Positions 47,570 through 58,130 of a stretch of DNA of 64,000 nucleotides are shown one piece after another (position 1 is the first letter of the stretch; each line of letters opens with the position of its first letter). The notes under the pieces are model-generated. The model saw nothing but the letters and a program-made list of their open reading frames with translations, ran no database searches and was not told the DNA's origin. The stretch is from positions 303,068,504-303,132,503 of the forward strand of contig NC_080671.1 of the NCBI RefSeq assembly GCF_030247195.1, written 5' to 3'. The translations under genes were made by a program, and so were the position numbers. Source of the stretch: Topomyia yanbarensis. Its lineage: Eukaryota; Arthropoda; Insecta; Diptera; Culicidae.

Positions 47570-48589
47570 GTCCTGATGAACTCCCGAGCTAGCAGCAAAT
47601 GGTAGTGTCATGCAGTCTCCAATTTTCACTACCATTTCACATTCGGTTAGGTACGAATAAAACCAATCCATTAAATCCAAGTCTACTTAATTTGGAAACA
47701 GAAATGTCGCGAAGAAGTCGTTGTGAATGGCATCTACCTGTAGTCTTGCTTGCAAACATTGACTAATGAAAGATCTGTAAGATACTAAGTTTGTAGGCCG
47801 TTTAGACATGAAACCATGTTGGGTCCCGGATATGTAGCTAGAGAATTTTGAGTGATAAAATCAAGCCCAGTCATTTCGAATAGCTTAAACACTGCACATA
47901 ATGCAGCTATTCCGCGACAGTTCGAAATAACGCTGAACAGCATTGATAACGGAAGCTGGCGACTATCTAAGCAATTTTTAGTACAACAGATGGGATTCCA
48001 TCGGGCCCTGAACTGGACGATGACTTCAGCTTAGAAAATGCTCTGCTGACTGTAGCGGGTGTAACAATAGGGTGAGAACCAATTGGAGAATGTAAAGGAA
48101 CAACATTAGCAGCTTTGAAGATTTGATTATCAGTAAATCTTGACTGAAAAAACTTTACTGAAATGTTAAATTACATATTCCGCGCGGAGTTGATGCTTAA
48201 GCCCCGTCCAGTGACATATGAGATGGTAAACTAGTTTCGTTCCTCTGTTCGTTGACGTGATTCCAGAAGCTTTTGGGATTGGTTCTAAGCTTGTTCTGTA
48301 TACGTTGATTGTAGGAATGGTAAAGAGCCTTTTTCAATTGTTTATAGCGACTTTTGAGGTACAAGTAATGCGATCTAAGGTGGAGTGAGGGTCGCTTCGT
48401 TAGATTTTTTAAAGCGGAACGTTTAGCGCATAGGTAGTGTTTCAAAGTGGAGTAGGACCACGGTGGGTAGATTGGTTCACGATCTATGTAGCTTCTTTTG
48501 GTATCATTTAGTCAATAGCATATGATACAACATGCGTCCATGACATAGCAGCAGAGTTGCACTCATTATTGAATTAGAAGTGTGCACCG

Positions 48590-48650
48590 CGCCGGCGCTC
48601 CGCCGACTTTTATCTGAAATCGGCGTCGCGGCGCACTCCTCTATGTTGGG
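48590..48650. repeat. GC-rich imperfect palindrome
   Basis: GTGCACCGCGCCGGCGCTCC pairs imperfectly with TCGGCGTCGCGGCGCAC around a short AT-rich loop. It stands out sharply from the AT-rich flanks. Probably a small dispersed hairpin repeat. Confidence 0.5.
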
Positions 48651-48769
48651 TAACAGAAAATTCTAAGCAAAACTAGAAACAACTTTATGGAAATTCGGTA
48701 GCTGGAAATTTTTTGCTTTTGAAGTCGTAGTACACAGTTTCAGCCGAGGTATTAAAAACAACAGGTGAT

Positions 48770-49234
48770 CAATTGAGCGACCGAAAATAAAAGTCGCAAG
48801 GATAGAACATGCTTCGTAAAACCCGTTTCAAATATATTAGAATATAAAACCCGGATATAAACTTCAAGCATAAAAATCGGACTGGGACTTTCGTTTGTAA
48901 GAGTCGGATAAAAAAACCTTCAGTGAAAAAACCGGAAAATAATATATCCGATTCTTACAAAGTAGTTTTTGTTAGCCGAATTTTAATCTTGAACATCAAG
49001 ATATACGGATGCTCCTACGAGTGAATTATTTATTTTTAACCGGTTTTTATACTGGAGGTTCATCCTTGCCGAGTTTTACGGGTGAGAACTTTTTAAACGA
49101 TTTTTATACTGAAGAATTTCTGTCCGATTTTAATAATTGAAGTTTATTTTCGATTTTTATATTCTAATATCTTTGAAACGGGTTTTGCAAAGCATGTACT
49201 ATCCTTGCGACTTTTATTTTCGGTCGCTCAATTG
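48770..49234. mobile_element. 465-bp element with 80-bp inverted ends
   Basis: The left end CAATTGAGCGACCGAAAATA is mirrored by TATTTTCGGTCGCTCAATTG at the right. Pairing continues for about 80 bp through CCTTGCGACTTTTATTTTC and AAACGGGTTT. If TCAATTG is taken as the target duplication, the true ends are GCGACCGAAAAT. The interior repeats CGGTTTTTATACTGRAG-like words in both orientations. Noncoding. Confidence 0.8.
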
Positions 49235-49412
49235 TCAATAGCTATTTGAAGTGGAGTAGAAAGACTTAATTTGAATGAAATAAAAGAGGGGATGATGTTG
49301 GGTTGGACACACTAGCTTCTAGTACTGAATACGATTACGAATGCATTTGATGCGGGCTTGTAGATAAGTGACAAAGTTTTCTTCTCGCTCGCAGGGCAAA
49401 AATCTCGGTACC
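49235..49412. other. Left flank of the BEL insertion
   Basis: On the minus strand this joins, across the BEL element, to the open reading at 57029-57606 (see that entry) and stops after about 35 codons at about 49310. No domain recognised. Confidence 0.35.
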
Positions 49413-50153
49413 TGTTACTCGACAGCGACAGAAAATAATTAAGTTTTATAAATCCTCGAATTTCTTTATTAGGATTATAAAATTCCTAGTATATAAGTAA
49501 ACAATGTAAGAATTAGGTTAAGTATAGATTAGATTTCACTTCCGCTTAGTATTTCTAGCTGTCGGGCAACGGCGTATCCTAACCCGCAGGTATGACGTAG
49601 CTCTAGTACAGTAGTTTTCCTAATCAGTCATAAGCACCTGAACGTGCGATATATGATCCTGCTGTATTCGAAATATGCGGAGTAATTATTTAATCCACAG
49701 CACTAATAGCAATTTTAAAGAAAGCTCACCTTGAACTATGTACGTACTAATCACTAACCTATCCGTACTATACTCGTGATTGGTATACACCCTAGCTGTA
49801 ATTTTTTATTTGGTTTAAGTTGTAGGTTTAATTCAAGTAATTTAAGTTCAATAAATCATTTCTCACCTAAGTAGTAACAATTTAGATATAAGTTTTAGTT
49901 AATCCACTAGGTAGTATAATAATTAAGTTAGATTTAAGAAAATAATATTGAGACGGTCTGCTAACACGCTGCACTCGCTTTGCCAATTGTTTTTTCCTTT
50001 CGTTGGTCGCTCGTACAGCTTGCCATCCCATGGTGGGTCACCTTCAGATTCGCTGACGATCCCTTGGCAAGGGATTATTTGGTACACTGTCGGTGTGTGT
50101 TGTTTTATATGTGGGGCGTGTGGGGCTCGTCGGTCGGTGTAGCGCAGCCAACA
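49413..50153 (-). repeat. 3' LTR of the BEL/Pao element
   Basis: 741 bp. The polyprotein stop (50044-50046) lies about 110 bp inside this LTR, so the last codons are LTR-encoded. Confidence 0.94.
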
Positions 50154-53100
50154 CTCCCCCCGCAATGCGTTGAGGATCCTTCGATGGCGCATTATTAGGA
50201 ACGCCTACATCGAGTACAGCGAGCTTCACTGCTGGCCTTTCATAGATACCGCTGGTTGTCTGGACTGTAGCTCGTCTAACTTGCCCATCTGCTGATGGTG
50301 TGGTGGCGATGATCCTTCCCCTCGGCCAACAATTACGAGGAAGTTTTGGATCAGTGATAATAACTATATCGTTCACCTGGATGGGCTTTATTTCTGCAAA
50401 CCATTTTGTCCTGCGTGTAAGCGTTGGTAAATAATCCTGGAGCCACAGCTTCCAGAAGGAGTTTGCTAGGACTTGTGAAAGCTGCCAGTTGTTTTTGAGT
50501 GTGATGGCTGTATCGTCATGGGGAACCCATGCTCGTAAGCCATTCGATGATCCCAGTAAAAAATGATTAGGAGTCAACACCGGTGACTGATCATCATCTA
50601 TGGGAACGTCAGTAAGCGGTCGCGAGTTGATAATATTTTCCACCTCTGTCAGCATATTAGCAAGCACCTCGTCGGTTAGGGCTCCCTTGGATTGCAGCTT
50701 GTACAAATTTTGTTTAACGCTGCGTATAAGGCGCTCCCATGCTCCCCCCATATGTGGGGAGGCCGGCGGAATGAACTTCCATTCAGTGTGTGTAGTGGTG
50801 AATTCTTTCGACAGGCATTCCATGTCGAGGTTTTGCATGGCGATGTTTAGTTCCTTGCTCGCTCCTTGGAAATTAGTTCCACGATCACTATATATGACTG
50901 CTGGCACTCCTCTTCTTGCCATTATATTGCGTATGGCCATAATGCAAGATCCTGTAGTCAACGTATGAGCAACTTGCAAATGAATGGCGCGAGTGGTTAG
51001 GCAAGTCGCTAAGACCCCCCAACGCTTTTCACTTCTTCGCCCGATTTGTACCGTCATTGGCCCAAAGTAGTCCACTCCCATGTGTGTAAAAGGGGGGCTA
51101 TAGGCGGCAAGTCTAGCTGGAGGTAGAGTACCCATCAACGGGGGTTGAGGAGCTGCTCGCTCGATTTTACATCGCTGACAGTTTGTTCGTATGTTTTGGT
51201 AGGTCGATTTCAGTCGAGGAATGCAGTAGCGCTGATTTATCTCATTGATTACGGTTCGATGGTTTTGATGATGATATTTTTGATGTGATTCCGAAATGAT
51301 CAGTCTCGTTATATGATGGTGGCGTGGAAGAATAACTGGGTGGGACGCACTCGCGTTTATGTGCATACACAATTTGGTTCTACCTCTTGCTCTCATGACA
51401 TCGTTTTCGTCTAGATACGGATTGAAGCTGATGAGCGTACTATTTCCGGGAATCTGGAGCATTGGGCGGCCTTCGGATCGGTTTCGTGAAAGAATTACAA
51501 TTTCTTCTGCAAAGGCGCTACCTTGGGCTAACCGGTACAGGAATGTTTCGGATCTGATCAGCTCGACTTGCTGCAGAGGTCCATGTGTACGTGGCTTTCG
51601 TTGGGCGTTATTTTTAAAGTTGTCCACGGTTCGGAAAACGTAGGCCATTCGTCGTAGCAATGGCATCCATTGAGAGAAATTTTCGATGATAATTATTGGT
51701 TCTGTCTCCACGCTGTGGACGAGTAGATGGGGGCGGATCTCTTCAGGTGTAGATCCAACATTTCGTGGAATAGCCGGCCATTCTGCTTCGAACATCCAAA
51801 GAAAGTCGGGACCACGAAACCAGCGACTAGAAGGACGCAGATCTGGTTGCTTTTTCCATTTTGTGCCTTCATCCGCAACATTCAACTTCGTTGGTACCCA
51901 GCGCCACTCATGAACGTTAGTTGTTTCGAGTATTTCGCTAATACGGGCCGCGACGAATTGGCTATATCGTCGATGGTCTGAATGAAGCCAACAGAGCACG
52001 TCCCTCGAGTCAGTCCAGAAATATCGTCTTTTCACCGTGATAGATAACGACTTTATCGCTGTGTCTGCTAATCTCACCCCTAGTATAGCTGCTTGCAGTT
52101 CTGATCTAGGAATGGTCAAAAACTTTAATGGAGCCACTCTCGTTTTCGCTGCTACTAGTGCACATTCGATTACGCCTTTGTGTTCGTATCTGAGGTACAC
52201 TGCCGCTGCAAAGCCGTTCTCACTAGCGTCAACGAATGTATGCAGTTGTACGTCAGTATCGTCTCCTGTGGGTGTCAACGTTCGGTAGCATCGAGGAATG
52301 TCTATCTGTTCTATCAGCGGTAATACGGACAACCACGTCGACCACTTTTCGAAGTGCTCATCCTGGATTGCGTCATCCCAGCTGATTGATGATCGCCAAA
52401 TATCCTGTAGTAGCATTTTTAGAAACATCAGCATATGAGCTATCAATCCCAAAGGATCGAACATCAGCATAAGGGTGCGAAGAACTTCTCGTTTCGTTGG
52501 CCGACGGCGACCGGTCAGTAGATCTCTATCAAAGCGAGGGGAAATTTTGTAGGTGAAACTATCCGAGGATGTATTCCACCACATACCGAGCACCTTTTCT
52601 GTAGTGGTATCTTCGCCAACACTAAGGTCTTTTTCATTTGTAGTAGCTTCGTTTAATGCAGAGAGTACAGCCTGTGAATTTGAAATCCAATTTCGCATTT
52701 CGAAACCAGCTGCGTTGTGGATCATTTTCACGTCACGAGCTAAACTTATGGCATCTTCTTCTGACTCTACACTTACGAGCATATCATCGACATAATGACG
52801 CTTAGTTATAGCCTGAACGGCTGCAGGGTGATACTGCTGAAACCTTAATGCGTTTCGGTTTTTCACGTATTGAGCGGTACTTGGTGAGCAGCATGCCCCA
52901 AATGTCATCACCTGCATGACATAGATACTTGGGTTCGTATCAGTCTTGTTCTCCCTCCAAAAGAATCTCTGACAGTGCTGGTCATCTTCCTTCATTAAAA
53001 CTTGGTGATACATCTCGCGGATGTCTCCAGTGATAGCTGTTCGAAATTCCCGAAACTGAACCAAGACTGATAGTAGAGATACAAGTTGGTCGGGACCTTT

Positions 53101-56100
53101 TAGAAGAACTGAATTAAGTGAGATGCCATGAGCGGTAGCTGCTGCATCCCAGACGAGCCTAGTTTTTCCAGGTTTGTTTGGATTAACGACGGGAAACACC
53201 GGGAGATACCACGTACGAGAATGTGGAGCCTTTAGTTTGTCTTGGCTCAGCTTCCGGATATATCCCTTTTCCACGTAATCTGTGATTTTTGAGTTCAGTG
53301 TGTTGGTTAGAATGGGGTCCCTCTGCATTTTCCGATCAAGGCCCTCCCATCGCCTTAGTGCCATTTCCTTGCTATCCGGAAGCCTAATGTTGTCGTACTT
53401 CCAGAGGAGTCCAGATTCGAAACGACCGTCCTTCTGTCGAGTGAGCGTATCTAGCATGTTCGAGGCTCGTTGCTCATCGTTTGATAAAAGTGGTCTTTCC
53501 GTACGTATAATTCCTAGGCTATCGAGTGAAAAATACTCTTTCATGGTGCGGTGAAGATCCTCGTCAAGGCCTTCACGGCATTGGCATTTGTTCAAACTAT
53601 GGTAGTTTACGAAGTAGTCTGGCTGTCTATCTTCAGAACAACTGCCGTAGACGACCCAACCCAGCCTTGTTTTTACGGCAATTGGTTCATGCAACTTTCC
53701 CTCGCGACTCTTCAAAGCGTGAGCAAGGTTTGCGTGATCCAGGCCAATAAGTATTCGCGGGCTAACATTGTAGTATGATTCAATGGGTAGGTTGGAGAGG
53801 TGTTCATATTTCTCCTGTAAATTTGCGGCTAGCAGAGTCTGAGAGCGAAGTTGCAAAGATTCTATAGTTTGCACTCCAGAGAGTGTGTATTTTGCCGTAG
53901 AATTATTTACGCTGGATACTTCTAGCCCTACCTTCTGGGACATGTTTTCGGTTCTTCGCGTGCCGCCTGTCCATTTTAGACAGAGTGATTTAGTTGGTCC
54001 CTTCACTCCTAGCTCATCAGCTAGGCCTTGCTCCATTAGTGTCAACTCGGAGCCGTCGTCGAGGAAGGCATATGTTCGGATTGCTTTGGTCGGGCCGTAT
54101 GCAATAATGGGTACGATCCTAAACATGATCTCAGACTGCGCCTGGTGAACATTGCAGCTCGTTTCTGAATTTGCCATCGAAGAGGTTATTTCCGGTATAG
54201 ATGTACTCGCTCGTTGCTTTTCGTCGTGAAGAAGAGGGTGGTGGAAATAGGAACATCCGTTAGTACCACACGGTCTTTTTAGTTTACAGGAACCGTTATG
54301 CTTACGTAGACATGTGCGGCAGAGTTTGCATTCTCTTACTGTACCCCATCTGGAGTCGTAGCTAAACTCAATGAAGCGGTGGCATTTTGCTATATAGGGG
54401 CAGTTTCCCTTGCAGACAATGCATACTCGGCTTGACGCATTCGCGGGGATTAGTTCTTGGCTCGTCGGGATTTTAGGTAGCTCAGAGTTATCGGATTCTG
54501 TTTCTGAGTGGAGATTTAGAAATCCGCCTTTTTTGCTATTGCGAGATCTTTGTTCGCTGCTTGTAGAGTGCATAACCGCACTTGCATCTTCTGCGGTGGA
54601 ATAGAGCCATCTGCTGAAGTCTAGAAGGTTTGGTGTCGGTGTGTTTCTAGAATACTTTGCCCAATCAAGCTTCAGCGTTGATGGTAGTCTTTCAACCAGT
54701 TCGTACCTCAAGGAAGCGTTATACACGAAGTCGTTAACCTCACACGCCTGGATGGTTGATACCAAGTTTTCTACCGTCAGTGCGAAGTTGACTACCGTCT
54801 CCAGCTTTTCGATATTAGGGAACGGTAAGCTACGAATTTTTTTAATGATAGCTTGAACAATTGCTTCTGGTCTGCCGTACAACATTTTTAGTGTAGATAT
54901 TACCCCTGTCACGTTGGAGGGATGGAGTAAACGACATCGAACTGCCTCCAAGGCATTTCCTTTCAGGCATTTCCGAAGTCTCAACATATTCTCCTCGTTC
55001 GAGAAGCCACACATTTGTGTTGATGTGTTAAACATGGAAAAAAATAGTGGCCAGTCCTCAGGATTCCCGTAGAAGTCTGGGAGATCCTTTGACACGGCCT
55101 GTCGTGCCGCTAATTGACTACGATTCAGCGTACACATCGTCTCGTCGTCGTAAGCAGTAGCAGGATGGCTATGTAATCGACGCAGGGGGGTCGAGCGCTG
55201 ACCTGGGATGAATTCATTTGTACGTTGAAACGTTGCCGACTGCCGCGTAGGGCCCGGTGGTTGTGTTTCGAGGCAGTTAGAGGCAGTAAGCTGACCGATA
55301 GTTTGTTGAGATTGTTTGACGGTTCGAGAAGATGTCCGCCTGAGGTTCTGTGCCATGTGCTCTGTGGCCGTTTGTGACTTCGGTGCTGCTGGCTGAAATT
55401 CGATCTCCTCTCCCGCAAGGCCGGAATCCGCATCTACACCACAACGGTCGGTGTCGGCTATCCACTGACCAATCTTCGACATTCTCTCGCACGCTGAGTC
55501 GGCATCACTTGCCAACGTGGAATCGTCGCTTTGTAACTCTTGGAGAAGATCGTACTTCTCGTTCAGGTATTCATCAAAGAATTTCCGTTTTTCCTCTAGT
55601 TTTTTCAGCTGCAGTTCAACTATTTTTCTAGAACAGCAGCTACTGCTCGATCTTGACTTAGATTTTAGTTTTCCAGCTTGAGTTTCTTGTGTGACAGGAT
55701 CTCGTTGAACATTGGATGAGTGGAGTTGAGTTTCGGTTGCAGCGCGTTGTTTGGGTAGAGTGTTAGTCTGCGCTGCCTGGCAGCTTAAACAGGCCCAGTT
55801 TTCCTCGGCAATTCCAGCAGATACTTCAACGCAAGAGAAATGGTACCACTCATCGCATCTGTCACACTGAACCATTCTACTATTATCTCGTTCGTAGCAC
55901 AGAGCGCAGTGATGATCTTTCCGAGCTCGGCGTGGTGGGTTACGCCTAACGTTAATTATTTTTGAGCTGTTGATGGGGGGCATAGCAATGTGCTCGGAGG
56001 TCGGTCTAGTTGACTTGCGAATTGCTCCTTGCTCAAAGTTACCCTTTGGGTTATTGAATGTGTATCTATTCATGTCCATAATCGGAGGAAATAGCTCAAC

Positions 56101-56259
56101 AGCAGTTATTTGCTCCGTGACGGGGGCGTCAGCACTGCGACGAGAATATAGTTCCTGTAGCTGTACAGCGTTCGTTTGTGCTGTCGCCAATTGTGGAATG
56201 TTGTTCCCGCTACGGCCAGTAATTGAGCCTACTGTAGATCCTGGTCTTCGGATGGACAT
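50044..56259 (-). CDS. BEL/Pao gag-pol polyprotein with PHD finger
   Basis: One open frame of 2071 codons from the ATG at 56259, only 24 bp after the 5' LTR. Domains by residue: C4HC3 PHD finger 118-160 (Cys118, 121, 132, 135, His140, Cys143, 157, 160); coiled coil about 213-245; gag domain (LPDFYGNPEDWPLFF) about 391-540; Cys/His clusters about 613-674; protease with LDDGSE at 733-738; reverse transcriptase with GDIREMYHQV (1079-1088) and YVDD (1156-1159); RNase H with Asp1344 in FVDASENGF; integrase zinc site about 1665-1697; integrase Asp1730, Asp1792 and Glu1842; a C-terminal DUF5641-like tail about 1900-2020. No env. The protein would copy and integrate the element; the PHD finger could guide it to histone tails (inference). 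No stop or frame change was noticed. Confidence 0.95.
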   Translation of the reverse strand: MSIRRPGSTVGSITGRSGNNIPQLATAQTNAVQLQELYSRRSADAPVTEQITAVELFPPIMDMNRYTFNNPKGNFEQGAIRKSTRPTSEHIAMPPINSSKIINVRRNPPRRARKDHHCALCYERDNSRMVQCDRCDEWYHFSCVEVSAGIAEENWACLSCQAAQTNTLPKQRAATETQLHSSNVQRDPVTQETQAGKLKSKSRSSSSCCSRKIVELQLKKLEEKRKFFDEYLNEKYDLLQELQSDDSTLASDADSACERMSKIGQWIADTDRCGVDADSGLAGEEIEFQPAAPKSQTATEHMAQNLRRTSSRTVKQSQQTIGQLTASNCLETQPPGPTRQSATFQRTNEFIPGQRSTPLRRLHSHPATAYDDETMCTLNRSQLAARQAVSKDLPDFYGNPEDWPLFFSMFNTSTQMCGFSNEENMLRLRKCLKGNALEAVRCRLLHPSNVTGVISTLKMLYGRPEAIVQAIIKKIRSLPFPNIEKLETVVNFALTVENLVSTIQACEVNDFVYNASLRYELVERLPSTLKLDWAKYSRNTPTPNLLDFSRWLYSTAEDASAVMHSTSSEQRSRNSKKGGFLNLHSETESDNSELPKIPTSQELIPANASSRVCIVCKGNCPYIAKCHRFIEFSYDSRWGTVRECKLCRTCLRKHNGSCKLKRPCGTNGCSYFHHPLLHDEKQRASTSIPEITSSMANSETSCNVHQAQSEIMFRIVPIIAYGPTKAIRTYAFLDDGSELTLMEQGLADELGVKGPTKSLCLKWTGGTRRTENMSQKVGLEVSSVNNSTAKYTLSGVQTIESLQLRSQTLLAANLQEKYEHLSNLPIESYYNVSPRILIGLDHANLAHALKSREGKLHEPIAVKTRLGWVVYGSCSEDRQPDYFVNYHSLNKCQCREGLDEDLHRTMKEYFSLDSLGIIRTERPLLSNDEQRASNMLDTLTRQKDGRFESGLLWKYDNIRLPDSKEMALRRWEGLDRKMQRDPILTNTLNSKITDYVEKGYIRKLSQDKLKAPHSRTWYLPVFPVVNPNKPGKTRLVWDAAATAHGISLNSVLLKGPDQLVSLLSVLVQFREFRTAITGDIREMYHQVLMKEDDQHCQRFFWRENKTDTNPSIYVMQVMTFGACCSPSTAQYVKNRNALRFQQYHPAAVQAITKRHYVDDMLVSVESEEDAISLARDVKMIHNAAGFEMRNWISNSQAVLSALNEATTNEKDLSVGEDTTTEKVLGMWWNTSSDSFTYKISPRFDRDLLTGRRRPTKREVLRTLMLMFDPLGLIAHMLMFLKMLLQDIWRSSISWDDAIQDEHFEKWSTWLSVLPLIEQIDIPRCYRTLTPTGDDTDVQLHTFVDASENGFAAAVYLRYEHKGVIECALVAAKTRVAPLKFLTIPRSELQAAILGVRLADTAIKSLSITVKRRYFWTDSRDVLCWLHSDHRRYSQFVAARISEILETTNVHEWRWVPTKLNVADEGTKWKKQPDLRPSSRWFRGPDFLWMFEAEWPAIPRNVGSTPEEIRPHLLVHSVETEPIIIIENFSQWMPLLRRMAYVFRTVDNFKNNAQRKPRTHGPLQQVELIRSETFLYRLAQGSAFAEEIVILSRNRSEGRPMLQIPGNSTLISFNPYLDENDVMRARGRTKLCMHINASASHPVILPRHHHITRLIISESHQKYHHQNHRTVINEINQRYCIPRLKSTYQNIRTNCQRCKIERAAPQPPLMGTLPPARLAAYSPPFTHMGVDYFGPMTVQIGRRSEKRWGVLATCLTTRAIHLQVAHTLTTGSCIMAIRNIMARRGVPAVIYSDRGTNFQGASKELNIAMQNLDMECLSKEFTTTHTEWKFIPPASPHMGGAWERLIRSVKQNLYKLQSKGALTDEVLANMLTEVENIINSRPLTDVPIDDDQSPVLTPNHFLLGSSNGLRAWVPHDDTAITLKNNWQLSQVLANSFWKLWLQDYLPTLTRRTKWFAEIKPIQVNDIVIITDPKLPRNCWPRGRIIATTPSADGQVRRATVQTTSGIYERPAVKLAVLDVGVPNNAPSKDPQRIAGGVLAALHRPTSPTRPTYKTTHTDSVPNNPLPRDRQRI

Positions 56260-56283
56260 CCTTCGCTTAAGCGAATTTTATAA

Positions 56284-57024
56284 TGTTACTCGACAGCGAC
56301 AGAAAATAATTAAGTTTTATAAATCCTCGAATTTCTTTATTAGGATTATAAAATTCCTAGTATATAAGTAAACAATGTAAGAATTAGGTTAAGTATAGAT
56401 TAGATTTCACTTACGCTTAGTATTTCTAGCTGTCGGGCAACGGCGTATCCTAACCCGCAGGTATGACGTAGCTCTAGTACAGTAGTTTTCCTAATCAGTC
56501 ATAAGCACCTGAACGTGCGATATATGATCCTGCTGTATTCGAAATATGCGGAGTAATTATTTAATCCACAGCACTAATAGCAATTTTAAAGAAAGCTCAC
56601 CTTGAACTATGTACGTACTAATCACTAACCTATCCGTACTATACTCGTGATTGGTATACACCCTAGCTGTAATTTTTTATTTGGTTTAAGTTGTAGGTTT
56701 AATTCAAGTAATTTAAGTTCAATAAATCATTTCTCACCTAAGTAGTAACAATTTAGATATAAGTTTTAGTTAATCCACTAGGTAGTATAATAATTAAGTT
56801 AGATTTAAGAAAATAATATTGAGACGGTCTGCTAACACGCTGCACTCGCTTTGCCAATTGTTTTTTCCTTTCGTTGGTCGCTCGTACAGCTTGCCATCCC
56901 ATGGTGGGTCACCTTCAGATTCGCTGACGATCCCTTGGCAAGGGATTATTTGGTACACTGTCGGTGTGTGTTGTTTTATATGTGGGGCGTGTGGGGCTCG
57001 TCGGTCGGTGTAGCGCAGCCAACA
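56284..57024 (-). repeat. 5' LTR of the BEL/Pao element
   Basis: 741 bp, same boundaries as the left copy. The right edge is followed by target duplication GTACC. Confidence 0.94.
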
Positions 57025-57028
57025 GTAC

Positions 57029-58130
57029 CAATTATCTTCGTGAGAGGCAGCTGGTACATGCTGAGTGGCGGGAGATACCAGGAGGGGTGTGATTTGATTG
57101 GCTTGATTAACCTGACTGCCGTTAGTATTGCCGCGCTTGAAAGCGGGGTGAGATACACGAAATTGGTTGGGGCCTATGTATGGTATATTGGTGATAACAT
57201 TAACTTGCCTGGCGGGATTGTTTTGATTGATAAGCAGCGGGTTTGTTAATGTGGTCGTATCAACTTGCATTGAGTTGGTATAACGTGATGCAGCATGCGT
57301 TAAAACTGTGGGTTGGGCAGTAGATATAGATGACGAGGCGATTACAGTTGATGAATAATTTTGTAAAGCGTTGCAGAATGCGTTTGTGTGGGCGAAACTG
57401 GCGACAGTAGCAGTGACGAATGGTAGTATTGATGAATGATTGAAGGCAGTAGCAGTAGGGGCTGGCGGACAAAATGATGCACTACGTGGTGGCAGCAGGG
57501 TTACCATAATCACAGATTTTTCTGCATCGTGATTTTTTTCATAATTTTGGATCACAGATTCTTTTTCACAGATGACAGATTTTTGGCATTTTGATGAAAA
57601 TTTCACAGATTTTCAGATTTTTGGAAATATTGTGATTTTTCACAGATTTTTTGAAAGTTGACCGAAGATTTCCACAGATTTTTTTCCTTTTTAGTCATCA
57701 CAGATGGTAAAAAGATTATTTTGACCGAAACAGAGATTTCAATGTGGCATCTCTGGGTGGCAGTGGAGCAAATTTGATATTGGTGGTGATCGCATCCAGC
57801 GTCGGCGGAGGGGCATTTTGAACATTAGTGGTGATCGAGTCGACGACGGTAGGTGTTGTTTCCGTGGCAGTGGCTGCAGTAGTCGGTGCTGCGGCAGTGG
57901 ATTCAGAGAAGTCCATTCGGCTGCCAACGGATGAAGCAGAGGCATACGGTGTACCGCAGCTTGGTCGTGTGTGATTGTGAAGAGACGGGCGGCAGATTCG
58001 TGGCAGATTCTTCTCGAATGTGAAACGACAGAAGCTGTTTGTGGAACGTCAACTCTCGGTATTTTATCAAGTTGGGACAAATAAGGTCTGGAAGTACTAC
58101 TGATGCGAGGCCGTCTAATGTTGTCATCAA
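57029..58130 (-). pseudogene. Low-complexity coding-like fragment cut by BEL
   Basis: On the minus strand the reading from 57606 to the BEL junction is Ser/Thr/Asn/Ala-rich (for example TLTNPLLINQNN, NIPYIGPNQF). A second open piece lies at 57716-58130. Between them (57500-57720) is a patch of repeated CACAGATTTTT words. Composition resembles a LINE ORF1 or a disordered gag segment, but no domain is visible. The BEL element interrupts the first piece after SHEDNW. Identity unknown; possibly a degraded transposable-element gene. Confidence 0.3.

Larger units (their letters stand above)
40674..48575 (-). pseudogene. LINE reverse transcriptase split by a gypsy element
   Basis: Right part (47575-48575): the linker before the reverse transcriptase (IYPPWSYSTLKHYLCAKRS, then LRTNPKSFWNHV) followed by early polymerase blocks (FSKLKSSSSSGPDGIPSVVL; NSLATYPGPNMVSC). 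The reading ends in SSGVHQ at the gypsy junction. Left part (40868-40674): GPFIFLLYLND, then VKNLGVFINPKLNFRHHIEY and KASKLLGFIFRV. Thus the gypsy element (40869-47569) sits inside the GVxQGSxLGPxLF region of the polymerase. Stops and small deletions on both sides show it was already decaying. CR1/Jockey-group by motif. Confidence 0.75.
49413..57024 (-). mobile_element. Complete BEL/Pao LTR retrotransposon, apparently intact
   Basis: 7612 bp, two 741-bp LTRs (TGTTACTCGA...GCAGCCAACA) and target duplication GTACC at 49408-49412 and 57025-57029. I noticed a single LTR difference (TTCCGCTTAG against TTACGCTTAG). One open frame spans almost the whole interior. Intact ends, intact frame and near-identical LTRs together indicate a recent insertion that may still be competent. 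Confidence 0.95.
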
